DNA of 64,000 bases from Torreya grandis (Eukaryota; Streptophyta; Pinopsida; Cupressales; Taxaceae): contig JARHVA010001738.1 in assembly GCA_037957365.1 (NCBI GenBank), positions 2,327,501 through 2,391,500 on the forward strand, written 5' to 3'. A program made the position numbers and the translations under genes. Below the pieces are notes generated by a model. It saw nothing but the letters and a program-made list of their open reading frames with translations, ran no database searches and was not told the DNA's origin. Position 1 is the stretch's first letter, and each line of letters starts with the position of its first letter. Positions 1 through 12,689 of the stretch are shown piece after piece.

Positions 1-419
1 AAAGGGTATTGAGGTTATTGGTTACTATCATTTGAGTATTTTTATAGGCTAATATGGGGTATGTCCTCAAGGATCCTAAATATACATATTTTATTGGTAT
101 ACTAAATGTGTGTCATCATCAAGGTAGTGATTTAGATGTTAAATGATCTATGATTATGTTATTAGACGTTTTGAGTATTTGGAATATTATAGTTTTGACA
201 TTAGTTTCATTTTTGGTAGTGGATGGTGGTGGTGTCTCTATATCATATAATATGTATACCATCATACATGATATATAAGATCATGGTACTATTTACTCCT
301 GAGTTTGAACCATGATAACACACTTATATTAAGATCTATATATTGATACATAAGGATTTTTATCGTGGAATTAGATCAACACATTATTCCATAATTTGGA
401 CTATGAGCAAATAGTTGTC

Positions 420-1560
420 ACTTTACCAATTGGGATGACATGCACCAAGTGGGCACACAAATAGGTATTTGCACTTAGATGGACTAGTACAAGGTAGGTG
501 AAATATTATAGCATTGTGCATTATAGGTATATATTAGAAGAGTTTAATGTTGATGTTATTATTTGGCAACCATAAAAATGGTTTTTAAGGTGTCTAAAGG
601 ATGGGAAACAATTGTTCCTAATCCATGTGAGTTATTAGTACCATGATTAATTTACAAATATGCTTTAGCTTCTTCAGTATGAGAGAGTTACATGGTAGTT
701 TAGGGTGTACTAGGATATGCCCCCAGCTTCATAGGTACATATAAGAAGTGTTTGAAACAAAATGAGATGAAGGGAAGAAGGTAGGCCATCTATGATATAT
801 ATTTATCCCATTATATTATATGAGAGATACCCTATGATATAGATTCTATATGTGGATTATTTGAATGCACTGACATATATATCATATGATGGATACAACA
901 TACATGGGCTCAATTATTTTTGGGTGGATGTGTTAGAGATGTTGATGATGTATTATACCTTGAGATTATGAAGGTTTATATAGAAATATAATGTTTAATT
1001 TTATTGGTTACTATATACACTTTTTTTTTTGACAATGTGTATTAAATAATAGCTAACAATTATCTATCTATGTGTACATATATGATGAGTATTACTAGGT
1101 GATGATGATAGAGTATGAACTTCAAAAGTTGACATGACATGTGCCTAAAAATGTTATGGAGGGTCAAATTATTAAGTAGGATATAACAATTTTTGGTGTT
1201 ATAGCATATTTATTTTATCAAGATACGATTTATAATACAAAATACACGTGAGTTGTGATAGATAAGTATGATCTAAGAGGTGAGGTGATAGTACTACATA
1301 TGCCTCCACACGACCTAAATTTTCTTCTAGGTCATAAAATTCCAGTTGAGTATGCAAGATTATATATACATCATGTTTATATTAAGGCATAATTGGTTAC
1401 TTGTGAGGATAAATAGAATATATATTAATAACTTTCTAGGACTCGAGGTGATCCTGGGTATTCTAGTCCTAATTCTCCTATGTCAATTGATATAAAGGAT
1501 ATGGACATGGATGAGGAGGGTCATGTTGACTTCCCTCCTATTATATAATGTTGTATTATT
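420..1560 (+). pseudogene. Relic of a plant-mobile-domain (PMD-like) protein
   Basis: No open frame survives, but short stretches read like the conserved part of plant mobile domain proteins. Around 436-470 the frame gives LPIGMTCTKWAHK. At 519-572 it gives HYRYILEEFNVDVIIWQP, matching the usual PMD pattern of Y-R-x-x-[LF]-[DE] followed by an aliphatic-W-x-P motif. The 1,460-1,548 stretch encodes a Pro/Ser and Asp/Glu-rich tail (SPNSPMSIDIKDMDMDEEGH) ending in a stop, which would suit a C-terminus. PMD proteins derive from or travel with Mutator-like and gypsy elements and some act in silencing. Here it is a dead copy with stops and frameshifts. Family assignment is from pattern recall only. 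Confidence 0.4.
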
Positions 1561-2581
1561 TATATTATTATATAAACATTTCATATATATAGATATGAGT
1601 TATTTTGGTACATTTGAATGTGTTATTATTGTATGTATTTCAAATTTTAAACATTTAGATATATGTTTTTAATTTTAATTTTACTTTTTAGTTTTATAGT
1701 ATTGTAGCTTTGTGATGTCAATTTTAGAAAAATTTAGGAACCATATATACCCTAAAATACCATCTAACCAGCCTAAATGGAATAATAAATATGAACCAAA
1801 TTGATCATATTTCATATATGCATGACTATAATCTTGTTGTATTATTACATTGTGAATAGTTACAATACAAATATGTGCACTATCTATTGTAAAATATTTA
1901 TTAGTTGGTGCACTATCACTGTTTCCGAATTATACTTTTCTTGTATCTCAAAATTGATATAAGTTTACTCATATATCGATATTAAGGCATAATTGGTTAT
2001 TTATGAGGATAAATAGAAGATATATTAGTTACTTTCTAGGACTCAAGGTGATCCTAGGGATTCCAGTCCCAATTCTCATATCTTAGTTGATATAAAGGAT
2101 ATGGACATTGATGAGGAGGGTCATGTTGACTTCCCTCCTATTATATATTGTTATATTATTTATATTATTGTATAAATATTTCATATATATGGATATTATT
2201 TATTTTTGTATATTTGAATGTGTTATTATTGTATGAATTTTGAATTTTAGACTTTTAGATGTATGTTTTTAATTTTCATTTTACTTGTTAGAATTATAGT
2301 ATTATAGCTTTGTGATGTCAATTTTAGAAAAAAATAGGAAATATATATACCCTAAAAGACCATTTGACTAGCCTAAATGGAATAATAAATATGAACCAAA
2401 CTGATCATAATGCATATATGAATGACTATAATCTTGTTTTATTATTACTTTGTGAATAGTTGTAATAGGAATATGTGCACTATCTATTGTAAAAATATTT
2501 ATTAGTTGGTACACTATCACTGTTGCCTAGTTATAATTTTATTATATCTCAAAATCGAAATAAGTTTACTCATATATCTAT
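1381..2581. repeat. 600-bp direct tandem duplication (1381-1980 and 1981-2581)
   Basis: Sequence at 1381 recurs at 1981 with an almost constant 600-base offset. For example, ATTAAGGCATAATTGGTTA starts both units, and GAATAGT...ATATGTGCACTATCTATTGT recurs near 1855 and 2455. The units abut directly and differ by scattered substitutions and one-base indels. They contain the acidic C-terminal stretch of the PMD-like relic and its 3' flank, so the second unit is an extra pseudogene tail. The 64-codon frame at 2506-2700 lies in the end of the second unit and looks fortuitous. Confidence 0.85.
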
Positions 2582-5180
2582 ATTGGCTAACATTTTTGTT
2601 GAGTCTATGGTACAACATATTTCTTAGAGCATGCTTTTATAGATGCATTTCTTACAATATGATGAGTAACCATTGGTCCCTTATTAGGAATGTCCTATGA
2701 AAACTCAGTTGTATTAAAATGTGATGTACTAGAATGAGGAGTAGGATACCTAAGTTTATCTAGTGTAAATGTGATATTACCTCTATCAACATACTACTAA
2801 ATATTATCTCTAACTAAACAAAAATCATTATCCCAATGACCATTAATGTGATGGTAGTTGAGATAAGTTATTTTGATAACTATGTCCAAGGGCTAAGGTA
2901 GATTTTGATTATTGGGATAATGTTTGATCATCCTCCTATCCAATAATTTTTAAATAATATCATGAGGCATATATATAAATGTATCAAACTGTTGAGGCTA
3001 TCTATTGCCATAGTGTGTTTTAATCACTATTAATTTGCTTTGTAAAATGTTTATTATCAAGTGATTTAATTTTTTTTTCACAATTTACTTTAAAATAGGT
3101 GATTTAAGTGCTTGGATAATATTGGATGAATCTAGAGGTCAAAACTCAATATCAAAATCTACTTCTATATTATTTTGAACAAGTCCTAATTTATTATTTA
3201 ATGTAATATTTACATATAATAGATGTTGAAATGACTTATATTTTTGGTATACCAATTTTTACTTATGAGGGAATATGATGCCTATACAAAATATATATTA
3301 TATCTCTAAATATGTTGGTTGATAGATTAGTTTTTTGTACATGACTTCAACTATGATATTAATCACAAATTGGCTCTAATTTTCCCTAATGTAATGACAG
3401 TGATATATCATATGTGACTTTGGGTACATTAAATTGGATAAAATAAACATGTAATATTTATTATATGTCCTCATATGTATGTATAGATCCACTAGGAAGT
3501 GAATTATGAAACCAATTTAATGCATCATCCTCTAATCACTTTGGAATAATTGTAATATAATCTAACTACTATTACAAAAATTAATATCTTTCCTTATAAT
3601 ATGTATATAGGGATCAAAAATTTAAACATCATTTCATTAAATATGGACATATTCCAATCCAAATTAAAATCCAAGATTATTTTTATTTGATTTTATAGTA
3701 TCAAATATCATAATTCTATATTGTTATTATTAGATCCAATTTGGTGTATTTTCATATTAAATTTCATAATTTTCATGTTCCAACTTGAAAGTTTAATTAG
3801 AATCCAATTTTAAGCAACTTTATTATTTAATTTAATTTTTGTGAAGTAGCTCAATGTTTTTTTTAAAGTATGCAAATAGTTAGTAAATTATTTTGATGTA
3901 ATTCTTTATTTTTTTAATTTTGTGGATCAATTCAATGTTTTGTTTCAAAGCATGGGATACTTTTATATTTTATTTTAATTATTTTTTACTTATATTAGAT
4001 ATGTATAAGTTAATTTTAAAGGGAATGTAGAAATTTGAGCTCATATTCCAATGTTGATTTGATCATTTGTTAATTGAATGTAACTCCATTGTTGTTATCC
4101 TTGTTCAAAATCATAGTTCAAAATAATGGATTTGAGATAAATTTTGGAGGTGTGGATAATTATTAATTTTTTGGGTTCTTAGTCAACATATTATGTTTTA
4201 ACCTCATTCAATCACCCAAATGTAGCCCTTTCTAAAACTTCTATTAACACTTCGCATGGATTGAGTGATTATGGAAAGGATGTGTGATTTTTTGTCATAT
4301 TTATTATTTTCCTTATATCCCCTCATTTTTTTACCCTAATAAATTAGTCTATTTTCATGAATTTCATATTTGAGGGGTTTTTTGAAATCTTCTTTTTCTT
4401 TTGGCATTGAATATGTCATTTTTTGGGTGATGGCTTCCCATGTTTAGAGCTCAAGCCTATCACATCTTTCAATATTTTTCATGGGTATGAGATTAATTTT
4501 ATTCATGGTCCAATAATGGATGACAATGATGTGGATTAAGTTTTATCTATCTTGATCACTATAGGGGTTATTTAAGTGGTCTAGTTTCCTCTATGATGAG
4601 CTAACTATCTATACCCTACATTGAATAAAGATTCTTTATTTTCTTTACCTAGTAAGGATTTAAGTTTTTCTTGGAAAGGAAATGGATTTTGACATAGATA
4701 TTGAGTTGGATATGATGGAGCCTTCAATCTATGTTAAACTAAAAATTCAATAAATGGCATTTTGGGAGGAGGTTTCTAAACATATATTGAAGGAAATATT
4801 TGGATCCCTTCATGAATAATTCATAAATACAATTAAAATGTTATTAGAATGGTCTATAGATAATCATCTTCCTAAAACAAGGAGAATTTATAGGCATTTT
4901 ATATCTCGATAAGAAACATATTTAGAATTATAGGTGACAAAGTTATCACTTTTATGGTGGTGTTATACATTGTCCTTCCCAAATTCAAGCTAGGATTGGT
5001 GTAAGATATGGAAAAATCAAAGCGTATTTTTTGCACTCATTTTTTATTTTTGGATATTAAACATAGGTATTATTTCCTCTATGGATGCTTATGAAATTAG
5101 AGTGTAGGTTTTTAAAATTGATTGATTTTTTTTTAAATCTTGGTTTTGGAGATTAATTAAGTTTGTGTAGACCAAATTTT
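2582..5180. other. AT-rich stretch without a recognisable gene
   Basis: I see no recognisable coding region or repeat. Between about 4,674 and 4,920 the plus strand reads for short spans like protein (for example MDFDIDIELDMMEPSIYVKL, then a Trp/Glu-containing helix-like stretch) with stops, so an unidentified pseudogene fragment is possible. Confidence 0.3.
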
Positions 5181-5250
5181 TGATCCTTTGCCTATTTATC
5201 AATGGTTTTAGATCCCTTATCCTCAACTATGGTGGTGGTAGAAAAAAAAA

Positions 5251-5288
5251 CACATGTGCACACATGCACATGCACGTGCACGTGCACG

Positions 5289-5385
<97 letters not shown>

Positions 5386-5410
5386 ATATATGTATACATA
5401 CATATACATT
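5251..5410. repeat. CA microsatellite with alternating purine-pyrimidine flanks
   Basis: The tract begins with CACATGTGCACACATGCACA, passes through several CACGTG units and a short CGCGCA run, then gives about 45 uninterrupted CA dinucleotides to 5,383, followed by a TATATATGTATACATACATA tail. Almost the whole 160 bases alternate purine and pyrimidine. His/Thr and Cys/Val frames across it on both strands are artefacts of the repeat. Confidence 0.97.
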
Positions 5411-7664
5411 GGATTGGATTGAAGATTGAATTATTAGATTGAAAAATTAAAATATGCAAAAATTAAAAAATAAGATTGGGTGATTATAGATGAGCCTTAA
5501 ATTTTAAATGAATATGAGAAATCTATTGGGTCCATGAAAATAGTTATTATAAGGAAGATAATGAAAAAATAATCATAATTTTTACATGAGCCTAAAGAGA
5601 AGTTATTTTATCTAACAAAAAAAGAGGAAGACTAGAGTGGGTATACTCCCAAGTTACAAATAATATCTTGCCTCTTTCATCCATGACTATATAAAAGTAG
5701 TATATGGAATGGTTAATTACTTATAGTAAGAGATAAAAATAATAGAAATATATATTAATGATTTGTTACCTCTGAAATTATTAAACCAAGTCAATATAGT
5801 CTTAAGGTTTATTTTTGATAGTTTGATTTAAAGTTATACTGATAAGAAATAGTTCATTCCTCTCCTAAAAAAATTAACTTACGTATGACTAACATTTATC
5901 ATATAAGAGGAAAGTTTAAGGTCATCACAAAGTTTATTGAATATTAAACATGCCCATAATTAAATATACTTATGAATAAATACATTAGTGTAACCCAAAC
6001 ATGGGATATAATAATGAGAAATTCTTTGATATAATTAGAAAATGAGATTTCAACACTTGGTATTATAATTAGTGCAATAGAAAGAATAAGTAGTCAATTT
6101 TTTCCATAAGGCCAAGATTTAGACTTTATTTTTAAAAGACGTCTAGATTGTGTTTCAAAAGTTTTATAATGCACAACTAGATGAGTCTATGTAAGATATT
6201 CAAGTCAAAAATTGTTAGTTAAATGAGAGAGGTAGTAATAAGGTACAAATTGTGTCATATGTGAAAGAAAAGGTTGAACAAGTTTCCTCTTGGTGATAAA
6301 TCATAAGATCATAATGAATTATTCATACATGACTACTAAAGTACACAAGAATACTTATTATAGTACCCATTGTATCTATGGATAAATTTAACAAAGACTT
6401 TGAGTTATGATAGAAATAAATAAATCAATATTAACCACAACCTTAGCATGCAATGATAAATAAATAATAGCTCCCAGTATATAGACTCAATCTAGTTCCC
6501 ATGTAGTTAGAATAAGTGCCCAAAGAATAAATTGATCTCAACTGTAACATCAACATGTAAGAACCAAAAAAAAAATAGTTCCTAGTATAAAGACTTAAGT
6601 TGGTCCCCATATATAAATAGGTAGTCATCCAACTGTACTTGAGGCTATAGTTAAAATTTAAATTAAACGAAATATATTATTCTTATTTGATTATATATCT
6701 GTACTGAGTCAAAGTAAAAGGAATCATTATAACCTATATTGTTTATAATTCATTTAAACATCTTATATTAGCTTAGAAGTGGCCATTTTATATATTTTCA
6801 CTTGTACTTGTGTTTCAATCTTTTTCAATTAAGGGTAAATAAAATAGCCCAATCAATTAAGAAGAAAAATATTATTATAAGCAAGCCAATTGAATAATTT
6901 AAATTCAAATAAATTTTGATACAATGATGAATAATAGAAATATTCTAAATATATAAAATAAAATACCAATCAATAATTTGATTGCTTAATCATGAATAAG
7001 GAATAATTTTTATCTTATTGAATGACGTGTATTTATATTTTATAAGTGTAGGTGTAAGAATAGTAAGTATTATGCCTAGCTAGGACCTTGACACTACCTT
7101 AAAAATGAGGACATTAGTGTCAAAAATTATATCCTAAAATTGATGTTTTTATTCATAGTTAAGTACAAGTCATTTATTGAAATTCCACCCATGCCTACTA
7201 GGGATCCCTAAAGCCTTGTGGATTATTTTTTCAAATCATGTGCATAGGTCTTATATATTGGTGTGCAACTTAAAACCCTAGGCATTAAAATTTGAGCATG
7301 CCATCTTGTAAACCATGGGTTGTTTGGATCAAGTGAATTTGATATGAACTTAAATATCAATTTTTTGTGAGCTATACCTATATATCAAATAATATAAAAA
7401 GGGATTCAAAATGGCATAGTTCTCCTCCTTATGTGGGTTTGTGTGTGAATAATTATGCAATATACTCTATAAGAGTGCATATTGTGATCTAGATTGCAAC
7501 TTGGAAATACTACTCATAATATTATATTTGGATGATTATTACTTATACGAATGATATGGAAATATGTAAGAATAAAGATGTATTTCAAGCTTGAGTGTTA
7601 TTTTTAGATAGATGTATGCTTGAAAAGTACTTGATATTACTTAGTGATAACGAAATTTATTTTA

Positions 7665-7666
<2 letters not shown>
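5411..7666. other. AT-rich stretch, no gene; small imperfect direct repeat
   Basis: No protein similarity is recognised. A segment of about 40 bases near 6,468-6,508 (TAGCTCCCAGTATATAGACT and following) recurs imperfectly near 6,576-6,618 (TAGTTCCTAGTATAAAGACT). It explains the internally repetitive 61-codon minus-strand frame there, which I do not call a gene. Confidence 0.5.
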
Positions 7667-7700
<34 letters not shown>

Positions 7701-7850
7701 ACACCTTTTAAATTATCTCATGGGAGGGATAAAATAAAACTATATGTTGACACATACATGTTTAAATATTATAATATTTACATGTTCATGAGGTACAGAC
7801 ACTAGCATTAAAACTAGGACACCAACATCAATGCTAGTATCCTAATCTAG
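7086..7850. repeat. Pair of related short foldback-like segments
   Basis: A segment near 7,088-7,135 (GACACTACCTTAAAAATGAG, later AGTGTC) resembles one near 7,798-7,846 (GACACTAGCATTAAAACTAG). In the second, ACTAGCATT pairs with AATGCTAGT about 25 bases later. These could be remnants of a small foldback element, but the match is imperfect. Confidence 0.35.
7667..7698. repeat. TA microsatellite
   Basis: About 16 uninterrupted TA dinucleotides. A second run of about ten lies at 7,907-7,926. Confidence 0.95.
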
Positions 7851-7926
7851 ATAATAATGTTTGAGTGAAAATGAAATTATTGATTATATATTATTGATAC
7901 TGAAGGATATATATATATATATATAT

Positions 7927-9059
7927 CATATTTTAAGAATTTTGTTGGCTACATGTGACCTAGGTAATCATAATATTATCTTAAAGCTATAAGATAATTT
8001 TAGGCATAATGAGATGGTGCATATAATCCTTTTAGTAGTAGGGAGTTCATGAAATGCATAAGGATGATATTAGTAGGTTAAAGGAAGATAAATGTGTACA
8101 TTTGTGTGTATAAAACACCTTGATTTTACTTGAGCCATATTTATTTTTTTTGGTTATGCATTACCTGAAACTTGTTGATGCACTTTAATGTGCTCCCTAT
8201 GTCTCTAGGGAATAAGGGGAAAGTTGACACCAGAAGGAGGGCCATTATGAAATTAATTTCATACATCTTTATAGAGTTGTAGTGTACTTTGTTTAATACA
8301 TAAATATTTACTTCAAAGTGCATAAATATTATTAAATAACACTAAAGATATGCATTATTTACATTAATATTTACATCCCTTGAAGGATTTCATCAAAGAT
8401 AGTGTTCAATCATGGAAATATGGGAAATAACCTAGTTATTTAGCTAGTTTTATGCAAATATAGGTGAAATACCACATCCTTTAAGCATATTCATGGATAT
8501 TTTTATCATATTTTCAAATTTTCACATAAATTTACAAGATAACCTTGGTATTTGTAAGAAAGTGTTCGAAGATCAATCTCTAAGACATTGCTTATACTAG
8601 ATCTAAACATTTGAGATCATATTTGCTCTAATTCTCTTGGGATTAAAAGAACCTTTGTGTAACTTTGTGTCTAAAGTTATTTTAAAGTGATCAAACATTC
8701 TTGGATTATGAAATAATGCATAAAAACACTCTATATTATTGGTTTAACACTAATATTTGTAGATTAACATGAAGGGCTAATAATATTTTTATAGTTATTG
8801 AGAAATCTAAGGTTTCAAGGCTTAAATATTCAAAGATTAAGGAAAAGATACTTTATCTAAGGCTTTCTCCTAAAATATTGACTAATACTTATAATATTTA
8901 TCACTTGTTAGGTTATATTTTAAGATATTTTACTTTTATCACCCATTTTGCATCCTAGAGTTGCCTAGAATTAAAACTAGGTCCCAATCTAAACCCAAGA
9001 ACCCTTTAGCATTTTTAGAAACCCATAAAAATGCTAGAGTATATAATGGAAGACATAAT
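7927..9059. other. AT-rich stretch upstream of the G1 gag
   Basis: No coding similarity seen. If G1 kept its 5' LTR and primer-binding site they should lie here. TTTAGCATTTTTAGAAACCC near 9,006 could be a strongly decayed version of the TGGCATRC-type binding site seen in G2 and N1, but the match is too weak to call. Confidence 0.3.
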
Positions 9060-9110
9060 AAGTCTAAGACCTAACCAAATTACCCATCTATCCAAAAAAT
9101 TTAGCCTCTC

Positions 9111-10400
9111 ATGCCAATAATGGCATGGTTAGATGGATCATCCATTAATGTCCTTAGGCCCATGCATGATCTACCTAGGAATCCAAAAAAATATTTGCCT
9201 CTCTTTACCCCCACTTGGAGAGTGATCACTGAAGAGCATGTGAAGTCATTTAAGGAATATTTGAGGTTGATCAACATGATCCATGACGACATGCCCTGTC
9301 ACATTTTTTCCTTCACCTTTAGGGATACAACTTATGATTGGTTTCTTAACTCACTCAAAGATTCCATCATGCGATGGGGTTAGTTTAATGACACATTTGT
9401 TGCCCAATTTGGAATGGTATTTAGTTCATGAGTTTTATACAAATAATTTACCACCCTCAAAAGGGACTCAAAGGAACTAATTAGAACATTCAATACTGGT
9501 TTCAAAAAATGTATACCTTGACATCTCCACCCTATAAGCTAGTAGATGATTTACCCTTAGACATATATAAGAATTATTTACACCTAATGACATCCATATT
9601 ACTGAAGAGAGCCATGGGTATTGACACATTGCCTTTAGCCTATGCTACATCCATACATATTAGCAATCAAATGCACCCATAGGGGAATCTTGCCTTTACT
9701 ATACCAAACATTGACCCAACTGCACCTACCTGAATGTTATACCAATTGCCTATAATTAACCAATTGATTTTGAGCCATATTTCACCTAACAAATAACTAA
9801 GGTTCATTAATTAATAAAATGCTAGATCACATCCTCAAAACAATGTGAACCAAATGACTTTGCTTATAAATAATACTAATTTCCAAGATACAACCCAAAG
9901 CAAGATCTTAGAGCCTCTAAAGTGAGAGCTAGAATAAATACAAAGAGCTTGCTAATGAATTCTTGGATATCAAGAAATAAGTGGGTAACACTAGTGAGAG
10001 TTCCAATATAAATTATAATTTATAGAGGTATAATAAACCTTTCAATAGGTCTAACAACAATTGTGATCCCCCTTTGATTAAATTTCTTAAAATCAACATT
10101 TGTGAGCTAGCCTTACCTAACTCATGCTAGGTGCACAATACTATTAGACATGGAGAAATATATTGTGTAGAGTTATTCCACGCATTTGAATCTTTGTAGA
10201 GCTAAATGGAGAAATTTGATATGAACCCCTTCGATCAGAACAATGCTAAGGGCTCTAAAAAAACTAAGGATGCTCTTAGAACACTATAAATGGTCTTCAT
10301 GGTTGAATATTATGATTTCCCTAATCAAGATGAAAATGAACCCAAGGAAAATATTGAGGAAGTGAATTCTTCCAAAAATACCAGAGGAATAATTATGCTT
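9111..10400 (+). pseudogene. gag: G1 gag (Retrotrans_gag-like)
   Basis: The first 90 codons (9,111-9,383) are open. They contain the gag core pattern: a Pro-rich entry (LRPMHDLPRNPKKYLPLFTP), an acidic helix with EEHVKSFKEYLRLINMIHDD, and the landmark ...TTYDWFLNSLKDSIMRW followed by a stop where related gags have Gln. The frame then continues FNDTFVAQFG. Downstream to about 10,400 only short Asn/Lys-rich pieces remain, with no clear zinc knuckle. Gag would assemble the virus-like particle. Stops and frameshifts make it non-functional. The overlapping minus-strand frame at 9,101-9,292 is an antisense shadow. Confidence 0.75.
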
Positions 10401-10559
10401 TAAGAAATAAAATCCAAAACATACCTTTGACAACTTTTACCTCACCTCACAAAATGTGTACACCTCCTAATGGCATGAAAAATAAAGATCATCCATCCCT
10501 AAAGGTAAGGAAAGTATAAATAAAATATAATATCCTTACATAAAATCAAAAGGAGGGTA

Positions 10560-11176
10560 AAAAATAGTGGAAGACATGAAGAAGATCAAGACAAATATAA
10601 CATTTCATGAGCTTACCTAGATCACTAAAGAATGTGACCTACTATTAAAATCATTGAATTAAAATCATAGCTCCAAAAAAGGTAAATCAATGCATGTGAA
10701 TGTTATAATGTATAAAATCAAACATGAGGTTCCACCATTTCTTCTAAATTTAAGATTTTTTTTAAAAAAATTTCATAATTATTTTATTAATTCTAGTGCT
10801 TCAAATAAGATCATACCCTCAGGAATTTATGAAAAATAAGGACTAAACCCAATAAAATCTAAGAAGGTGGTGGTAAAACTAGAAAAATCAAGAGTGAAAG
10901 TGATGGGTGAGTTATTAAATATTCACATGAAACTTACCCAAGAACCTCAGATATAATAGTAATTTTACATCTAAGTTGTTCACATACTTGAGGATTATAA
11001 GTTTTTGTTGAGTCATGACTGGACTAAATCCTTAAATGGATATATGTCTACTAACTATTCTCACATGTCGATGCCTTGGAATGGGATCCACAACTAGATC
11101 AAGATTTATTGAGAATATTAAATGAAATACATGATCATTAAATACAATGCCAAGAATGAGAAGGTAAGCTACCAAT
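10560..11176 (+). pseudogene. PR: G1 aspartic protease
   Basis: The plus-strand reading resembles the retropepsin region of Tat-like gypsy elements. A helical lead-in (VEDMKKIKTNITFHELT) is followed by an active-site-like NSSASNKIIPSGIYEK, where the catalytic Asp and Gly appear lost. Then come VVVKLEKSRVKVMGELLNIH and a flap/second-half stretch with FLLSHDWTKSLNGYMSTNYS. The reading ends at about 11,176, directly before the CCTCT duplication and the G2 5' LTR. Functionally it would have processed the polyprotein. It is broken by stops and a damaged active site. Confidence 0.65.
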
Positions 11177-11181
11177 CCTCT
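11177..11181. other. G2 target-site duplication, left copy (CCTCT)
   Basis: CCTCT stands immediately before the 5' LTR start, and the same five bases stand immediately after the 3' LTR end (51,821-51,825). Five-base duplications are typical of Ty3/gypsy integration. Confidence 0.7.
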
Positions 11182-12451
11182 TACAAATTGGATCCATATT
11201 TTGAGGATTTTGGGTAGTTAGCTCCCCATGATAGATGTGCTCTACAAGTTAGGTAGATTGGTATTGGCCTCCTCTTTCCTAATTTTACCTTTTTTTAATT
11301 TTTGGATAAGTCTTGGTTCCTTCCACTAGTTCCGCATGGTACCCCCATGCTCACTCTTTGCAAAAGAGTTCTCAGCTTCCCTTGGAGTAGTACTAACTCA
11401 CCATGTGACATCATATTGCTCCTCAAGAGAAAAGAGTTATTTTTCCAAAACTTTAAGGTGAACCATTGGATAATGAAATAATAAGTGGGGCCCACTATAT
11501 AGGTATGATGAAAAGGAAGCAAACCTTCCACATGGCATCATGGTGCTTATCTAAGGAAAAAAAAATTCATTATAATTTTTAAGTCACATCATTAGCCAAA
11601 AGAAGTGGGTCCCATCTCCAACAAGAAATCAAGAGGTAGTTTTAATGGATACACACACCACCATGACACTTATTCTAATAATTTTTGGAATCATGATGCA
11701 TCAAATATATGTTGTATACATGATTTTGAAGACTATTTGCACTCATAAATTGAAACTCCCACTTTCAATTACAATGGCCTCATCATGGATGCAATTGCTA
11801 AGATTTAGTTATCATTTACTTGAGTGGTCATCATGCCTATATATTTAGGGGTATTTTCCTTTGTAAAGGGATGTGAGTTATATAATATAAATTATTTAGA
11901 CAACTATTATAAAAAATCATCCATTATAATAGCTTTAGTTTTGAATAGGAATAAAAATAATTATTGTTTTTTATTTCAAGAACTTAAAAAGTACCCCTCA
12001 TGGGAAGGATTGAATAATATATATTTTGCCTTTGGGCCTTTTGTATTTTTTTCTCCACCCAACAATGAAGAGGATATGGTGTTATATGTCAAATTATGTG
12101 GAATCAATGATTGTTTGTTGTTTTTATTATCTGATTCTATAGTATTGACTTTTGTTTATATTGTAGGATTTAAATCATGCATATTATCTTTTAAGTTATC
12201 TATAATATTTTAAAGGTTTAAGATATTTTATGTAATTTTATGAATAAATACAAAATTAATTCTGGTGCATCGCCTTAGTTTTATTTTCATTTTCTTTGCA
12301 TTTCCTCCTTAACCTTTTCCTCCCCAATTAATTTGAATATTTGGATTATAAAATCCTAGAGGTCACTTCACATATTATAATTTTAGTCCCACATCTATAA
12401 TGCTTCCCATAAGAAACTATTTTCTAAGAGAAAAAGTTTTAAACATCAACA
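11182..12451 (+). repeat. G2 5' LTR
   Basis: This matches 50,565-51,820 over its whole length, for example at GGCCTCCTCTTTC, AATGAAGAGGATATGGTGTT and TAGTCCCACATCTATAA. The start reads TACAAATTGGATCC against TGTCAATTAGATCC in the 3' copy, so TG is decayed here and kept there. The end reads ATCAACA in both. TATATATTTA at 11,839-11,848 followed by a G/T-rich start region is the likely promoter. The 129- and 67-codon frames inside are non-coding LTR sequence shared with the other copy. Confidence 0.8.
11839..11848 (+). promoter_or_regulatory. TATA box of the G2 5' LTR
   Basis: TATATATTTAGGGGT stands about 600 bases before the LTR end and is conserved in the 3' LTR at 51,215-51,224, as expected for the U3/R boundary. 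Confidence 0.5.
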
Positions 12452-12462
12452 ATTACCTTTTC

Positions 12463-12480
12463 TAGCATACCTAGTGAGAT
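12463..12480 (+). promoter_or_regulatory. G2 primer-binding site, decayed
   Basis: TAGCATACCTAGTGAGAT begins 11 bases after the LTR. It matches the cleaner site of N1 (TGGCATACATGGTGGGAC at 19,641) if several G-to-A changes are allowed. Which tRNA it pairs with was not determined. Confidence 0.5.
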
Positions 12481-12689
12481 TTGTCTACCAAAATAGAAGT
12501 CAAAGTTTATGAGCAAGAGAACTATCACAAGGTCATTAAAAATGTATAATCCAAGCTTAAGACTACCACCTCTTATAGATATAACTCAATAAAGGATCAC
12601 AAGGTCTAGAGAAACACAATTACCATAGTAAATGGTAATCTTAGGAACACCAATGAACTTTATAGCATTGAGTAGTGGTATCCTACTCA

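Noticed and set aside
5180..5459. Several 60-80-codon frames rich in His/Thr or Cys/Val
   Set aside because: They are the six frames of a CA repeat and its flanks.
6443..6628. 61-codon minus-strand frame with internal repetition
   Set aside because: Explained by an imperfect direct repeat of about 40 bases; no start context or similarity.
11824..12213. 129-codon open frame
   Set aside because: Lies inside the G2 5' LTR; the matching frame in the 3' LTR is shorter and shifted, and the similarity is at DNA level.
11182..12451. Reading this block and its copy at 50.6-51.8 kb as two unrelated solo LTRs
   Set aside because: The CCTCT flanks, the primer-binding site after the left copy, and the domain order between and outside them fit one element better.
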